From Mycobacterium kyorinense (GTDB lineage: Bacteria > Actinomycetota > Actinomycetes > Mycobacteriales > Mycobacteriaceae): a stretch of DNA of 64,000 nt. The notes under the pieces were generated by a model. That model was not told the DNA's origin. It did no database searches and worked only from the letters and a program-made list of their open reading frames with translations. The position numbers were made by a program, and so were the translations under genes. The DNA lies in assembly GCF_002101735.1 (NCBI RefSeq), contig NZ_LQPE01000163.1, positions 62,001-126,000 on the forward strand, written 5' to 3'. This document shows, one piece after another, positions 49,059-57,807 of this stretch. Position 1 is the first letter of the stretch; each line of letters starts with the position of its first letter.

Positions 49059-50663
49059 ATGGCCGACGCTGACCTGGTGATCACCGGAACCGTGCTGACC
49101 GTCGACGACGCGCGCCCCACCGCCGAGGCGCTCGCCGTGGCCGACGGCCGAATCGTCGGGGTCGGCACACGGGCCGATGTCAGCGGGCTGGTCGGCCCCG
49201 CCACCCGGACCGTCGATATCGGTGACGGCTGCGCTATGCCGGGATTCGTTGAGGCACACGGTCATCCGCTGATGGAGGCCGTCGCGCTGTCGGACCGGAT
49301 CGTAGACATCAGGCCGGTCACCATGCGCAGCGCCGACGACGTCGTCGACGCCATCCGCCGCGAAGCCGCGAAACGCGGACCGGCCGGCGCCTACCTCAAC
49401 GGCTGGGATCCGTTGCTGCAACCCGGGCTTCCGGAGCCGACGCTGAGCTGGCTCGACGACATCGCGCCGGACGGCCCGCTGGTGATCCTGCACAACTCCG
49501 GGCACAAGGCGTTCTTCAACTCGCACGCTGCCCGAGGCGCCGGCCTGACCCGCGACACCCCCGACCCCAAAGGCGCGAAGTACGGCCGCGACGCCGACGG
49601 CGAACTCGACGGCACCGCCGAGGAAACCGGCGCCGTGTTCCCGCTCGTCGGCCCGGCGATCCAGCCGGGCGACTATCCGGCCATGCTGCTCGCCGAGTGC
49701 GCCCGGCTCAACCGCGCCGGGCTCACCACTTGCTCGGAGATGGCCTTTGACCCGGCATTTCGGCCACTGGTCGAGCAGCTGCGCGACGCGCTGACGGTGC
49801 GGCTGCGCACCTACGAGATCTCCAACCCGCAAATGCACACCGACGCCAAGCCGGGCGACGGCGACGACATGCTGCGCCAGGTCGGCATCAAGATCTGGGT
49901 GGACGGCTCGCCGTGGATCGGCAACATCGATCTGTCGTTTCCGTATCTGGACACCGCCGCCACCCGCACCATCGGCGTCGAGCCGGGATCGTGCGGGCAT
50001 GCCAACTACACGCGCGAACAGCTCACCGAAATTGTCGACGCCTACTTCCCGCTGGGCTGGCCGATGGCCTGCCACGTGCAGGGCGACGCCGGCATCGACA
50101 CCATCCTCGACGTCTACGAGCAAGCGCTGCAACGGAATCCGCGCGACGACCATCGGTTGCGGCTCGAACACGTCGGCGCCATCCGGCCCGATCAGCTCCG
50201 ACGGGCCGCCGATCTCGGCGTCACCTGCAGTATCTTCGTCGACCAGATCCACTACTGGGGCGACGTCATCGTCGACGGGCTGTTCGGACCGGAACGCGGA
50301 TCCCGTTGGATGCCAGCGGGTTCCGCAGTGGCCGCCGGTATGCGCATCTCGCTGCACAACGATCCGCCGGTCACGCCCGAGGAGCCGCTGCGCAACATCA
50401 GCGTGGCCGTCACCAGGACCGCGCCCAGCGGACGGGTGCTGGCGCCTGAGGAGCGGTTGACGGTCGAGCAGGCCATCCGCGCGCAGACCATCGACGCCGC
50501 CTGGCAGCTGTTCGCCGACGACGTGATCGGGTCTTTGGAGGTCGGCAAATACGCGGACCTGGTGGTGCTGTCGGCGAATCCGCGCATGGTGCCGCCAGAA
50601 GACATCGCCGACCTCGACGTCCGTGCAACGTTTTTGGCGGGCCGGCAGGTGTACGGCGAGTGA
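49059..50663 (+). CDS. YtcJ-like metal-dependent amidohydrolase (Rv0552-like)
   Basis: A 534-residue amidohydrolase of the superfamily 3 type. The N-terminal composite beta-sandwich is DLVITGTVLTVDD. The metal-binding HxH sits in FVEAHGHPLMEA (about 66-69); later His residues are in ACHVQGDAGID and LEHVGAIRPDQL. It should hydrolyse C-N bonds in the cytoplasm; the substrate is unknown. The C-terminal segment (YADLVVLSANPRMVPPEDI) is typical. Its stop overlaps the menC start (GTGA), so it is co-translated with menaquinone synthesis although no metabolic link is known. Confidence 0.92.
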   Translation: MADADLVITGTVLTVDDARPTAEALAVADGRIVGVGTRADVSGLVGPATRTVDIGDGCAMPGFVEAHGHPLMEAVALSDRIVDIRPVTMRSADDVVDAIRREAAKRGPAGAYLNGWDPLLQPGLPEPTLSWLDDIAPDGPLVILHNSGHKAFFNSHAARGAGLTRDTPDPKGAKYGRDADGELDGTAEETGAVFPLVGPAIQPGDYPAMLLAECARLNRAGLTTCSEMAFDPAFRPLVEQLRDALTVRLRTYEISNPQMHTDAKPGDGDDMLRQVGIKIWVDGSPWIGNIDLSFPYLDTAATRTIGVEPGSCGHANYTREQLTEIVDAYFPLGWPMACHVQGDAGIDTILDVYEQALQRNPRDDHRLRLEHVGAIRPDQLRRAADLGVTCSIFVDQIHYWGDVIVDGLFGPERGSRWMPAGSAVAAGMRISLHNDPPVTPEEPLRNISVAVTRTAPSGRVLAPEERLTVEQAIRAQTIDAAWQLFADDVIGSLEVGKYADLVVLSANPRMVPPEDIADLDVRATFLAGRQVYGE

Positions 50664-51610
50664 CGCCGCCGCTGGACGACATCCTGGACCGGCTGCACGT
50701 CGTCGCGCTGCCGATGCGGGTCCGCTTCCGCGGCATCACCACCCGCGAGCTGGCGCTGATCGACGGCCCGGCCGGCTGGGGCGAATTCGGCGCCTTCCTC
50801 GAATACGACGATGCCGAGGCCGCCCACTGGCTGGCGTCGGGCCTCGAATCCGCTTATGTCACACCGCCATCCACGCGACGTGATCGCATCCCTATCAACG
50901 CCACTGTCCCCGCCGTGCCCGCGGCGCAGGTACCCGAAGTGCTGGCGCGCTTTCCGGGCGCACGCACCGCCAAGGTGAAAGTCGCCGAACCAGGGCAGAC
51001 GCTCGACGACGACGTCGCCCGCGTCGAGGCCGTTCGCGCGCTGATGCCCACGGTGCGCGTCGACGCCAACGGCGGCTGGACCGTCGCGCAGGCTGTCCAG
51101 GCCGCGCAAGTGCTCGGGCCGCTGGAGTACATCGAACAGCCTTGCAAGACAGTCGAAGAGCTCGCCGCGTTGCGAAAGCGCGTCGACGTGCCGATCGCTG
51201 CCGACGAAAGCATCCGCAAGGCCAGCGACCCACTCAATGTGGTCCGCGCGAAAGCCGCCGACATCGCGGTCCTGAAGGTTGCTCCGCTGGGCGGTGTTTC
51301 GGCGCTGCTGGACATCGCCGAGCAGATCGACATCCCGGTGGTGATCTCCAGCGCGCTGGATTCGGCGGTCGGGATCGCAAACGGTTTGCTCGCTGCCGCC
51401 GCATTGCCAGAACTCAAACATGCCTGTGGGCTGGGCACCGGCGGTCTTTTCGTGGAGGACGTCGCCGAACCGATTACGGCGAACGACGGCTACCTTCCGG
51501 TCGTGCCACGAACACCCGACCCCGCCCGGTTGCAAGCATTGGCGGCCACGCCAGAGCGACGCCAGTGGTGGATCGACCGGGTAAAGCGCTGCTACCGCCT
51601 CATGTCCTGA
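50660..51610 (+). CDS. menC: o-Succinylbenzoate synthase MenC
   Basis: MenC dehydrates SHCHC to o-succinylbenzoate. The 316-residue enolase-superfamily protein shows the KxK pair (TAKVKVAE, about 109-113) and the metal ligands in RVDANGGW, EYIEQP and ADES, with the second Lys in AVLKVAPLGG (about 210). Start GTG 50660 overlaps the amidohydrolase stop. In M. tuberculosis menC is followed directly by bpoC and menD, but here three genes intervene. Chemistry assignment is firm from motif and context. Confidence 0.95.
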   Translation: MTPPLDDILDRLHVVALPMRVRFRGITTRELALIDGPAGWGEFGAFLEYDDAEAAHWLASGLESAYVTPPSTRRDRIPINATVPAVPAAQVPEVLARFPGARTAKVKVAEPGQTLDDDVARVEAVRALMPTVRVDANGGWTVAQAVQAAQVLGPLEYIEQPCKTVEELAALRKRVDVPIAADESIRKASDPLNVVRAKAADIAVLKVAPLGGVSALLDIAEQIDIPVVISSALDSAVGIANGLLAAAALPELKHACGLGTGGLFVEDVAEPITANDGYLPVVPRTPDPARLQALAATPERRQWWIDRVKRCYRLMS

Positions 51611-51664
51611 TCTGTGGGGTACATGTCGTAGACGCCATGGCGTCGCGTCCTCGACACTGAATCC

Positions 51665-52627
51665 ATGACGCGATCGGTCGTGGTCCTCGGCTATCCGGGC
51701 ATCCAGGGACTCGATGTCGTCGGACCGTTCGAGGTGTTCGCGGCGGCGTCGACGTACCTGGCTGCGCACAAACGCGACGGATACCGGCCGGTGCTGGCAT
51801 CGGCCGGCGGGCAGCCGGCGACAACGGAAACGGGCCTGACGTTCGCCGCGACCTCGCTGCCCGATCCGCGGCAACCGGTGGACACCGTCGTGCTGCCCGG
51901 TGGTCGTGGCGTCGACGCCGCCCGTCAGAACCCGGACGTCATCGCTTGGATCCAGGCCGTCGCCAACAACGCACGGCGCGTCGTCACTGTTTGCACCGGC
52001 GCATTCCTGGCCGCGCAGGCCGGGTTGCTCGACGGCTGCACCGCCACCACGCACTGGGGGTCGGCCGACCAACTGGCAAGCGAATTCCCAAACGTCACAG
52101 TCGATCCTGAGCCGATTTTCCTGCGCAGCTCCGAAAAGGTATGGACCGCCGCGGGCGTCACCGCCGGCATCGACCTCGCGCTGTCGTTGGTCGAAGACGA
52201 CCACGGCACCGACGTCGCGCAGACAGTGGCCCGCTGGCTGGTGCTGTACCTGCGCCGGCCCGGCGGCCAGACCCAGTTCGCGGCCCCGGTGTGGATGCCC
52301 CGCGCCAAACGCGAACCGATCCGCGACGTGCAGCACGTCATCGAATCCGAACCCGGCCAAGCACACAGCATCACAGACTTGGCCCGCCGGGCCGGCATGA
52401 GCCCGCGGCATTTCACCCGGGTCTTCACCGACGAAGTCGGCGAGCCACCCGGCGCCTACGTCGAACGCATTCGCATCGACGCCGCGCGCCGTCAACTCGA
52501 AGAGACCGACGACACGGTGGTGGCGATCGCCGCCCGCTGCGGCTTCGGCACGTCGGAAACCATGCGGCGCAACTTCGTTCGAAGAATCGGCATCTCTCCC
52601 GACCAATACCGCAAAACCTTCGCCTAA
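51665..52627 (+). CDS. GlxA-type AraC-family regulator with DJ-1/PfpI domain
   Basis: A 320-residue regulator. Residues 1-185 form a DJ-1/PfpI fold (VVVLGYPGIQGLDVVGPFEVF; nucleophile-like Cys in VTVCTGAFLAAQAG, about 105). Residues 220-318 form an AraC double HTH (SITDLARRAGMSPRHFTRVF and VVAIAARCGFGTSETMRRNF). Proteins of this type sense small amines or aldehydes. It is followed 10 nt later by a stand-alone DJ-1 enzyme gene, its likely target. Both are absent from the M. tuberculosis men cluster. Confidence 0.93.
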   Translation: MTRSVVVLGYPGIQGLDVVGPFEVFAAASTYLAAHKRDGYRPVLASAGGQPATTETGLTFAATSLPDPRQPVDTVVLPGGRGVDAARQNPDVIAWIQAVANNARRVVTVCTGAFLAAQAGLLDGCTATTHWGSADQLASEFPNVTVDPEPIFLRSSEKVWTAAGVTAGIDLALSLVEDDHGTDVAQTVARWLVLYLRRPGGQTQFAAPVWMPRAKREPIRDVQHVIESEPGQAHSITDLARRAGMSPRHFTRVFTDEVGEPPGAYVERIRIDAARRQLEETDDTVVAIAARCGFGTSETMRRNFVRRIGISPDQYRKTFA

Positions 52628-52637
52628 AGGAGAACTC

Positions 52638-53372
52638 ATGCAGATCGCCATCGTTTTGTATCCCGGCTTCACCGCACTGGATTTCATCGGGCCCTACGAG
52701 GTGTTGCGCTGGCTGCCGAAAGCCGAAGTCCGCTTCGTCTGGCACCAGCCGGGACCGATCACCGCAGACTCCGGTGTGCTCGTCGTCGGCGCCACCCACT
52801 CTTTCGACGAAACGCCTTCTCCCGACCTGATTTTGGTGCCGGGCGGGATGACGTCCATCGAACACGCCCGTGACGAGAAGCTGCTGGACTGGGTGCGCCG
52901 GGCCCACGAGGCGGCGACGTGGACGACGTCAGTGTGCTCCGGTTCGGTGATCCTAGCCGCCGCCGGGCTGCTGGACGGCAAGCGCGCCACGTCGCACTGG
53001 TTGGCGCTCAGCGCCCTGAAGACATTGGGCGCCAACCCAGTTGGCGACCAACGCATCGTGCAATCCGGCGACATCGTCACCTGTGCCGGTGTCTCGGCGG
53101 GCATCGACCTGGGATTGTGGCTGGCCGGTCAGATCGGCGGCGAAGGCCGCGCCAAGGCGATCCAACTCTCCATGGAGTACGACCCGCAGCCCCCGTTCGA
53201 CTCCGGCCACATGTCGAAAGCGTCGGCCACGACGAAGGCGGCCGCCGCCGCCCTGATGGCCCGCGACCTGGTGAAACCGGCCCAGCTCAAGGCCGCGACA
53301 CTGCTGGCCTGGGAACAGGCGCTGCGTACCGTACGTTCCCGCCGCGAAAGGTTCGCCCGCTCCGTAAGCTGA
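52638..53372 (+). CDS. DJ-1/PfpI family enzyme (isonitrile-hydratase-like)
   Basis: A 244-residue DJ-1/PfpI protein starting at ATG 52638 after AGGAG. It begins IAIVLYPGFTALDFIGPYEVL, has the elbow Cys in TSVCSGSVILAAAGLLDG (about 101) with a preceding PGGM strand, then THW-like TSHWLALSAL. Isonitrile hydratases and related enzymes share this layout. A roughly 60-residue C-terminal helical tail (from SMEYDPQPPFDSGH) is typical of that subgroup. It is probably regulated by the GlxA-like protein before it. Actual substrate unknown. Confidence 0.9.
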   Translation: MQIAIVLYPGFTALDFIGPYEVLRWLPKAEVRFVWHQPGPITADSGVLVVGATHSFDETPSPDLILVPGGMTSIEHARDEKLLDWVRRAHEAATWTTSVCSGSVILAAAGLLDGKRATSHWLALSALKTLGANPVGDQRIVQSGDIVTCAGVSAGIDLGLWLAGQIGGEGRAKAIQLSMEYDPQPPFDSGHMSKASATTKAAAAALMARDLVKPAQLKAATLLAWEQALRTVRSRRERFARSVS

Positions 53373-53376
53373 CAGC

Positions 53377-54087
53377 GTGCTGCGACTCGGTATGAAAGCG
53401 GTCTCCGCCTGGGCGGTGAGCCTGGCCGTCGCCGGCTGCGTGTCCACTATCGGCGGAACCGCGGTCCCCGCCGGCGGCCGCGGCCCCGGGACAAAGCCTG
53501 CGCCGGCCAAACCGGCAGTGACCGCTGCGGATCTGCCCAAACTGTTGGCCACCCTCGACGAAATCAAAGACATCATGAAGGCGCCGGAGATGGTCACCCA
53601 GCAGACCTGGAACCAGCCGGACGCCAGCACCGACACCAAGGTTGAGCCCGTCGAGTGTATGAGCGCTGTGTTCAGCGGTGAGGCATCGTCGTACAACGGC
53701 AGCGGCTTCACTGCGATCTACACTGTGCGGCAAGCGGATCCGAAGGGTGTGCCGGATGTCGACGAGGGCGTCGCGGCGTTCGACAACGCGGCGGCCGCGC
53801 AGAGCTTTGTGTCGAAATCGGTCGCACAGTGGCGCCAGTGTGCCGGCAAGCAGCTCACCTGGACGTGGCCCGACGGCAGCGTCATTCCCTGGGTGGTGGG
53901 TGATCCGGCAGAGTCCGGTGGGTTGGTCACCGTGCGCAACACTGCGGCGCTCAGCCCGGATCTCGCAGTGGTGCGATCGATGGCCGCAAAGTCCAACGTC
54001 GTCGTCGACCTGCAAATCATGGGGATCCGGATGGGCGACGTGGCCCCCGAGATCGCAAAACGGATCCTGGACCGCATCCCGGGCTGA
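53377..54087 (+). CDS. Lipoprotein with PknH-like sensor domain
   Basis: A 236-residue exported lipoprotein (GTG 53377; ATG 53392 is also good). The signal ends in a lipobox LAVAGC. A short Pro-rich linker leads to a domain of about 180 residues with two likely disulphide cysteines (VECMSAVF, WRQCAGKQL) that matches the PknH extracellular-domain family (LppH/LpqA-like mycobacterial lipoproteins). It would sit on the outer face of the membrane and bind an unknown ligand. It starts 4 nt after the DJ-1 gene stop, so it is in the same inserted unit. Confidence 0.85.
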   Translation: MLRLGMKAVSAWAVSLAVAGCVSTIGGTAVPAGGRGPGTKPAPAKPAVTAADLPKLLATLDEIKDIMKAPEMVTQQTWNQPDASTDTKVEPVECMSAVFSGEASSYNGSGFTAIYTVRQADPKGVPDVDEGVAAFDNAAAAQSFVSKSVAQWRQCAGKQLTWTWPDGSVIPWVVGDPAESGGLVTVRNTAALSPDLAVVRSMAAKSNVVVDLQIMGIRMGDVAPEIAKRILDRIPG

Positions 54088-54121
54088 GGCGCGTCGCGTC
54101 GCGTCCCGTAGGTTCACACAG

Positions 54122-54910
54122 GTGATCAACCTTGCCTATGACGACCGCGGGACCGGTGAGCCCGTCGTGTTCATTTCCGGCAGCGGCGGTGCCGGGCGCG
54201 GCTGGCATTTGCACCAGGTCCCGGCTTTTCTGGCGGCCGGATATCGGACCATCACCTTCGACAACCGCGGGATCGGCGCCACCGAGAACGCATCGGGTTT
54301 CACGACGAAAACCATGGTCGCCGACACCGCGACGCTGATCGAAGAGTTGGGCGCGGCGCCGGCGCGGATCGTCGGCGCGTCGATGGGCGCGTTCATCGCC
54401 CAAGAGTTGATGGTCGCGCATCCGCATCTGGTCAGCAAAGCCGTGCTGATGGCCACCCGCGGCCGGTTGGACCGCGCCCGGCAGTTCTTCCACACCGCCG
54501 AGGCCGACCTGGCCGCCTCGGAGACCCGGCTGCCGGCCGCCTATGACGCGAAAATCCGCCTGCTGGAAAGCTTTTCACCCAAGACCCTCAACGACGACGC
54601 GGCGGTGGCCGAGTGGATCGACATCTTCACCATGTGGCCCAACAAGATGACCCCGGGGCTGCGCTGCCAGCTCGACGTCTCGCCGCAAAACAACCGGCTG
54701 CCGACGTATCAGGCCATCACCGCGTCGGTCCTGGTGATCGGTTTCGCCGACGACATGGTCACCCCGCCGCATCTGAGCCGCGAGGTCGCCGACGCCATAC
54801 CCAACGGCCGCTACCTGCAGATCGCCGATGCCGGGCATCTCGGGTTCCTCGAGCGCCCGGACGCGGTGAACGCCGCGATTCTGCAGTTCTTCGCGGGCAT
54901 GGCGGCCTGA
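54122..54910 (+). CDS. bpoC: Alpha/beta hydrolase BpoC (MenH-like position)
   Basis: A 262-residue alpha/beta hydrolase from GTG 54122, the same length as M. tuberculosis BpoC (Rv0554). The nucleophile elbow is VGASMGAFIAQE (Ser about 81), with acid Asp in VIGFADDMVTPP and catalytic His in ADAGHLGFLERP. It was named a non-haem peroxidase, but its place between menC and menD makes a MenH-like (SHCHC synthase) role attractive; MenH also is an alpha/beta hydrolase. The sequence alone does not decide. It ends 23 nt before menD. Confidence 0.9.
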   Translation: MINLAYDDRGTGEPVVFISGSGGAGRGWHLHQVPAFLAAGYRTITFDNRGIGATENASGFTTKTMVADTATLIEELGAAPARIVGASMGAFIAQELMVAHPHLVSKAVLMATRGRLDRARQFFHTAEADLAASETRLPAAYDAKIRLLESFSPKTLNDDAAVAEWIDIFTMWPNKMTPGLRCQLDVSPQNNRLPTYQAITASVLVIGFADDMVTPPHLSREVADAIPNGRYLQIADAGHLGFLERPDAVNAAILQFFAGMAA

Positions 54911-54933
54911 GGCCACCCAACTAAGCTGAACTG

Positions 54934-56553
54934 GTGAATCCCTCGACGGCACAGGCCCGCGTCGTCGTCGACGAGTTGATCCGCGGCGGTGTCCGCGACG
55001 TGGTGCTGTGCCCGGGCTCGCGCAACGCGCCGCTGGCCTTCGCGCTGCAGGATGCCGACCGGGCCGGGCGGCTGCGGCTGCATGTGCGCATCGACGAGCG
55101 CACCGCCGGTTACCTGGCCATCGGGCTGGCCGTCGGCGCGGGGGCGCCGGTGTGCGTTGCGATGACGTCGGGCACCGCGGTGGCCAACCTCGGCCCGGCC
55201 GTCGTCGAGGCCAACTACGCGCGGGTGCCGCTGATCGTGCTGAGCGCCAACCGGCCCTACGAGCTGCTCGGCACCGGCGCCAACCAGACCATGGAACAGC
55301 TGGGCTACTTCGGCACCCAGGTGCGCGCCGCCATCAGCCTGGGACTGGCCGAGGACGCGCCGGAGCGGATGGACGAATTCAACGCGACCTGGCGCTCGGC
55401 CACCTGTCGCGTGCTGGTGGCCGCCACCGGCGCCCGCACCGCCAACGCCGGCCCGGTGCAATTCGACATCCCGCTGCGCGAACCGCTGGTGCCGGACCCG
55501 GAAAGCGCCCCCACACCGCCCGGCCGCCCGAACGGCAAACCCTGGACCTACACGCCGCCGGTCACCTTCGACCAGACCCTGGATATCGACCTGAGCCGCG
55601 ACACCGTCGTCATCGCGGGCCACGGCGCCGGCGTCCACCCCAACCTGGCCGCGTTGCCGACCGTCGCCGAGCCGACCGCGCCCGCCCCGGCCAACCCGCT
55701 GCACCCGCTGGCGCTGCGGCTGCTGCACCCGCAGCAGGTGATCATGCTGGGCCGGCCCACCCTGCACCGGCCGGTGTCGGCGCTGCTGGCCGACCCGTCG
55801 GTGCCGGTCTACGCGCTGACCACCGGCCCGCGCTGGCCCGACGTGTCCGGCAACTCGCAGGCCACCGGCACCCGCGCGGTCACCAGCGGCGAGCCCAGCC
55901 CGGCCTGGCTGCGCCGCTGCGCCGAGCTCAACCGGCACGCCGTCAACGCGGTGCGAGGGCAGCTCAAGGCCCATCCGCTGACCACGGGCCTGCACGTTGC
56001 CGCGGCCGTCGCCGACGCGCTGCGCCCCGGCGACCAGCTGGTGCTGGGCGCCTCCAACCCGGTGCGCGACGCGGCGCTGGTCGGGTTGGACAGCCACGGC
56101 ATCGCGGTGCGCTCCAACCGCGGCGTCGCGGGCATCGACGGCACGGTGTCCACCGCGATCGGCGCCGCGCTGGCGCACCAGGGCCGCACCGTGGCGCTGA
56201 TCGGTGACCTGACCTTCGTGCACGACAGCTCCGGCCTGCTGATCGGCCCCACCGAGCCGACGCCGCGACAGTTGACCATCGTGGTGTCCAACGACAACGG
56301 CGGCGGCATCTTCGAACTGCTCGAACAGGGCGACCCGCGGTTCTCCGACGTGTCGTCGCGCATCTTCGGCACCCCGCACGACGTCGACGTCGGCGCGCTG
56401 TGCCGCGCCTATCATGTCGATTCCCGCCAAATCGAGGTGGACCAGCTGGGTGCGGCGTTGGACGAACCCGCTGCAGGCATGCGGGTGCTGGAGGTCAAGG
56501 CCGACCGGTCCTCACTGCGCCAACTGCATGCCGCCATCAAGGCCGCGCTGTGA
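54934..56553 (+). CDS. menD: SEPHCHC synthase MenD
   Basis: MenD adds succinic semialdehyde (from 2-oxoglutarate, via ThDP) to isochorismate, the first committed step to menaquinone. The 539-residue protein shows the substrate-arm start VVVDELIRGGVRDVVLCPGSRNAPLA (in part CPGSRNAPLAFAL), the ThDP glutamate region VRIDERTAGYLAIG, GTAVANLGPAVVEA and the C-terminal NDNGGGIFELLEQG. GTG 54934 matches the family start. The next membrane-protein gene overlaps its stop (GTGA). Confidence 0.97.
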   Translation: MNPSTAQARVVVDELIRGGVRDVVLCPGSRNAPLAFALQDADRAGRLRLHVRIDERTAGYLAIGLAVGAGAPVCVAMTSGTAVANLGPAVVEANYARVPLIVLSANRPYELLGTGANQTMEQLGYFGTQVRAAISLGLAEDAPERMDEFNATWRSATCRVLVAATGARTANAGPVQFDIPLREPLVPDPESAPTPPGRPNGKPWTYTPPVTFDQTLDIDLSRDTVVIAGHGAGVHPNLAALPTVAEPTAPAPANPLHPLALRLLHPQQVIMLGRPTLHRPVSALLADPSVPVYALTTGPRWPDVSGNSQATGTRAVTSGEPSPAWLRRCAELNRHAVNAVRGQLKAHPLTTGLHVAAAVADALRPGDQLVLGASNPVRDAALVGLDSHGIAVRSNRGVAGIDGTVSTAIGAALAHQGRTVALIGDLTFVHDSSGLLIGPTEPTPRQLTIVVSNDNGGGIFELLEQGDPRFSDVSSRIFGTPHDVDVGALCRAYHVDSRQIEVDQLGAALDEPAAGMRVLEVKADRSSLRQLHAAIKAAL

Positions 56554-57080
56554 GAGCGCTGAACGCAGCGAAAACCTTGGCGCGCATCCTGATTCACGGC
56601 CGCGCCGACGAGCTTCCCGACACCCCGGCGCGACGGATCTTGCGCTGGACGCGGATCGGGGTGCTGATCGCCGCCGGGCTGGTGACGTTGCAGTCGGTGC
56701 TGTTGGTGGCCGGGGCCTGGCGCAACGACCTGTCGATCCAGAACAACATGGGGGTCGCGCAGGCTGAGGTGCTCAGCGCGGGGCCGCGACGCTCGACGAT
56801 CGAGTTCGTCACACCGGACCGGGTCACCTACCGCCCCGAACTCGGCGTGCTCTACCCGTCCGAATTAGCCACGGGCATGCGGATTTACGTCGAATACGAC
56901 AAGAAGAACCCGAACCTGGTCCGCGTGCAGCACCGCACCGCCAAGCTGGCGATCATCCCGGCCGGTTCCATCATGGTGGTGGGTTGGCTGGTCGCCGGTG
57001 CCGCGCTGGCCGGCCTGGCGTTACTGGAAAAGCGGGCGGGCCGTCACGCGAGCAGTTTGTCCAGCCAGTCCGAGTCCTGA
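56550..57080 (+). CDS. DUF3592-like membrane protein (Rv0556-like)
   Basis: A 176-residue protein starting at GTG 56550, overlapping the menD stop. Two TM helices (about 34-56 and 132-155) enclose an extracytoplasmic domain of about 75 residues (AEVLSAGPRRSTIEFVTPDRVTY, VYVEYDKKNPNLVRV-like). This fits the DUF3592/Rv0556 type. The 3' end overlaps the convergent DsbA-like gene by 37 nt, so the extension (RHASSLSSQSES) may be a recent read-through. Function unknown. Confidence 0.83.
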   Translation: MRALNAAKTLARILIHGRADELPDTPARRILRWTRIGVLIAAGLVTLQSVLLVAGAWRNDLSIQNNMGVAQAEVLSAGPRRSTIEFVTPDRVTYRPELGVLYPSELATGMRIYVEYDKKNPNLVRVQHRTAKLAIIPAGSIMVVGWLVAGAALAGLALLEKRAGRHASSLSSQSES

Positions 57081-57667
57081 ATGTCCACAACCGTTTTCGT
57101 GTTCAGGTCGTACACCGTTGGAGTGCCGGGATTTTCGGGGTTTTCCTCTTTGAGGCGGGCCCGGTTGGCGTCGTTCATTGCTGCGGTGTCGACGGCGTAG
57201 TCGCCGGCCGCGATCCGGTCGGCCACCGCGTCGGGCACCCCGCTTTCGCGGGCCATCGACGCGATGTCGGCGTTGTCGGGCCCGGTTTGGTGGCGGTAGA
57301 GGTCTTGCACGAAAGCCTGATACGCGCTCGGCGATGTCGCCGGATCGGCTGCCAGGAACAGCGCATTACTGATCCGGGCGGACACGTCGTTGTGCTTGCG
57401 GTCGCCCAGAAACGTCAGCGGTCGATACGTCACCGCCAGCCGGCCGTCGCCGATGCCGCGCGCGATCGCGTCGCCGTCGGTTGACTCCAACTCGGCGACG
57501 TGTGGGCACTGCGGTTCGATGAAGATCTCCAACTGCACTGGGGCGCCTGCGGACCCGACCACCACGCCGTTGCCGTCGCTGCTGCGCGGCACGTCGGCGT
57601 GCGCCGCCGCGGTCCCGAATGCGATCCAGCTCACAGTGATTGCCAATACCCCCAGCCAGGACCGCAT
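57044..57667 (-). CDS. Secreted DsbA-like protein with a single active-site cysteine
   Basis: A 207-residue exported protein (signal peptide ending around AHA, residue 23). A thioredoxin fold with a large alpha insert follows. The active-site region reads EIFIEPQCPHVAELES: the first Cys is kept but the second is Val (CPHV, not CPHC). The later TPTVYDL has the cis-Pro loop. With one Cys it could act as an isomerase-like or non-redox chaperone rather than an oxidase. It is not in the M. tuberculosis gene order here. It is divergent from mgtA with a dispersed palindrome between. Confidence 0.87.
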   Translation of the reverse strand: MRSWLGVLAITVSWIAFGTAAAHADVPRSSDGNGVVVGSAGAPVQLEIFIEPQCPHVAELESTDGDAIARGIGDGRLAVTYRPLTFLGDRKHNDVSARISNALFLAADPATSPSAYQAFVQDLYRHQTGPDNADIASMARESGVPDAVADRIAAGDYAVDTAAMNDANRARLKEENPENPGTPTVYDLNTKTVVDIQDSDWLDKLLA

Positions 57668-57682
57668 CTTTTCCCTTCCTGC

Positions 57683-57740
57683 CGAGCAGACGCAGAATCA
57701 CCCTCGCACCGGCGTGTCGTGGGCATTTTGCGTCTGCTCG
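57683..57740 (+). repeat. Dispersed palindrome (GAGCAGACGCA family) in a divergent region
   Basis: CGAGCAGACGCA (57683-57694) pairs perfectly with 57729-57740. The next bases pair imperfectly and the loop is about 34 nt. The arm matches the resB palindrome at 24227 for 16 nt. It lies between two divergent starts (57667 and 57808), so it is not simply a terminator. Confidence 0.75.
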
Positions 57741-57807
57741 CGCATTGGTCGCACGCCGTATGCCCGTCGGCAACCTTATCGACAGGCGGCGCTGCCACCG
57801 TAACGGT

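Noticed and set aside
50252..52687. Minus-strand frame of 811 codons spanning menC and the GlxA-like gene
   Set aside because: It crosses three well-supported plus-strand genes and has no recognisable domain.
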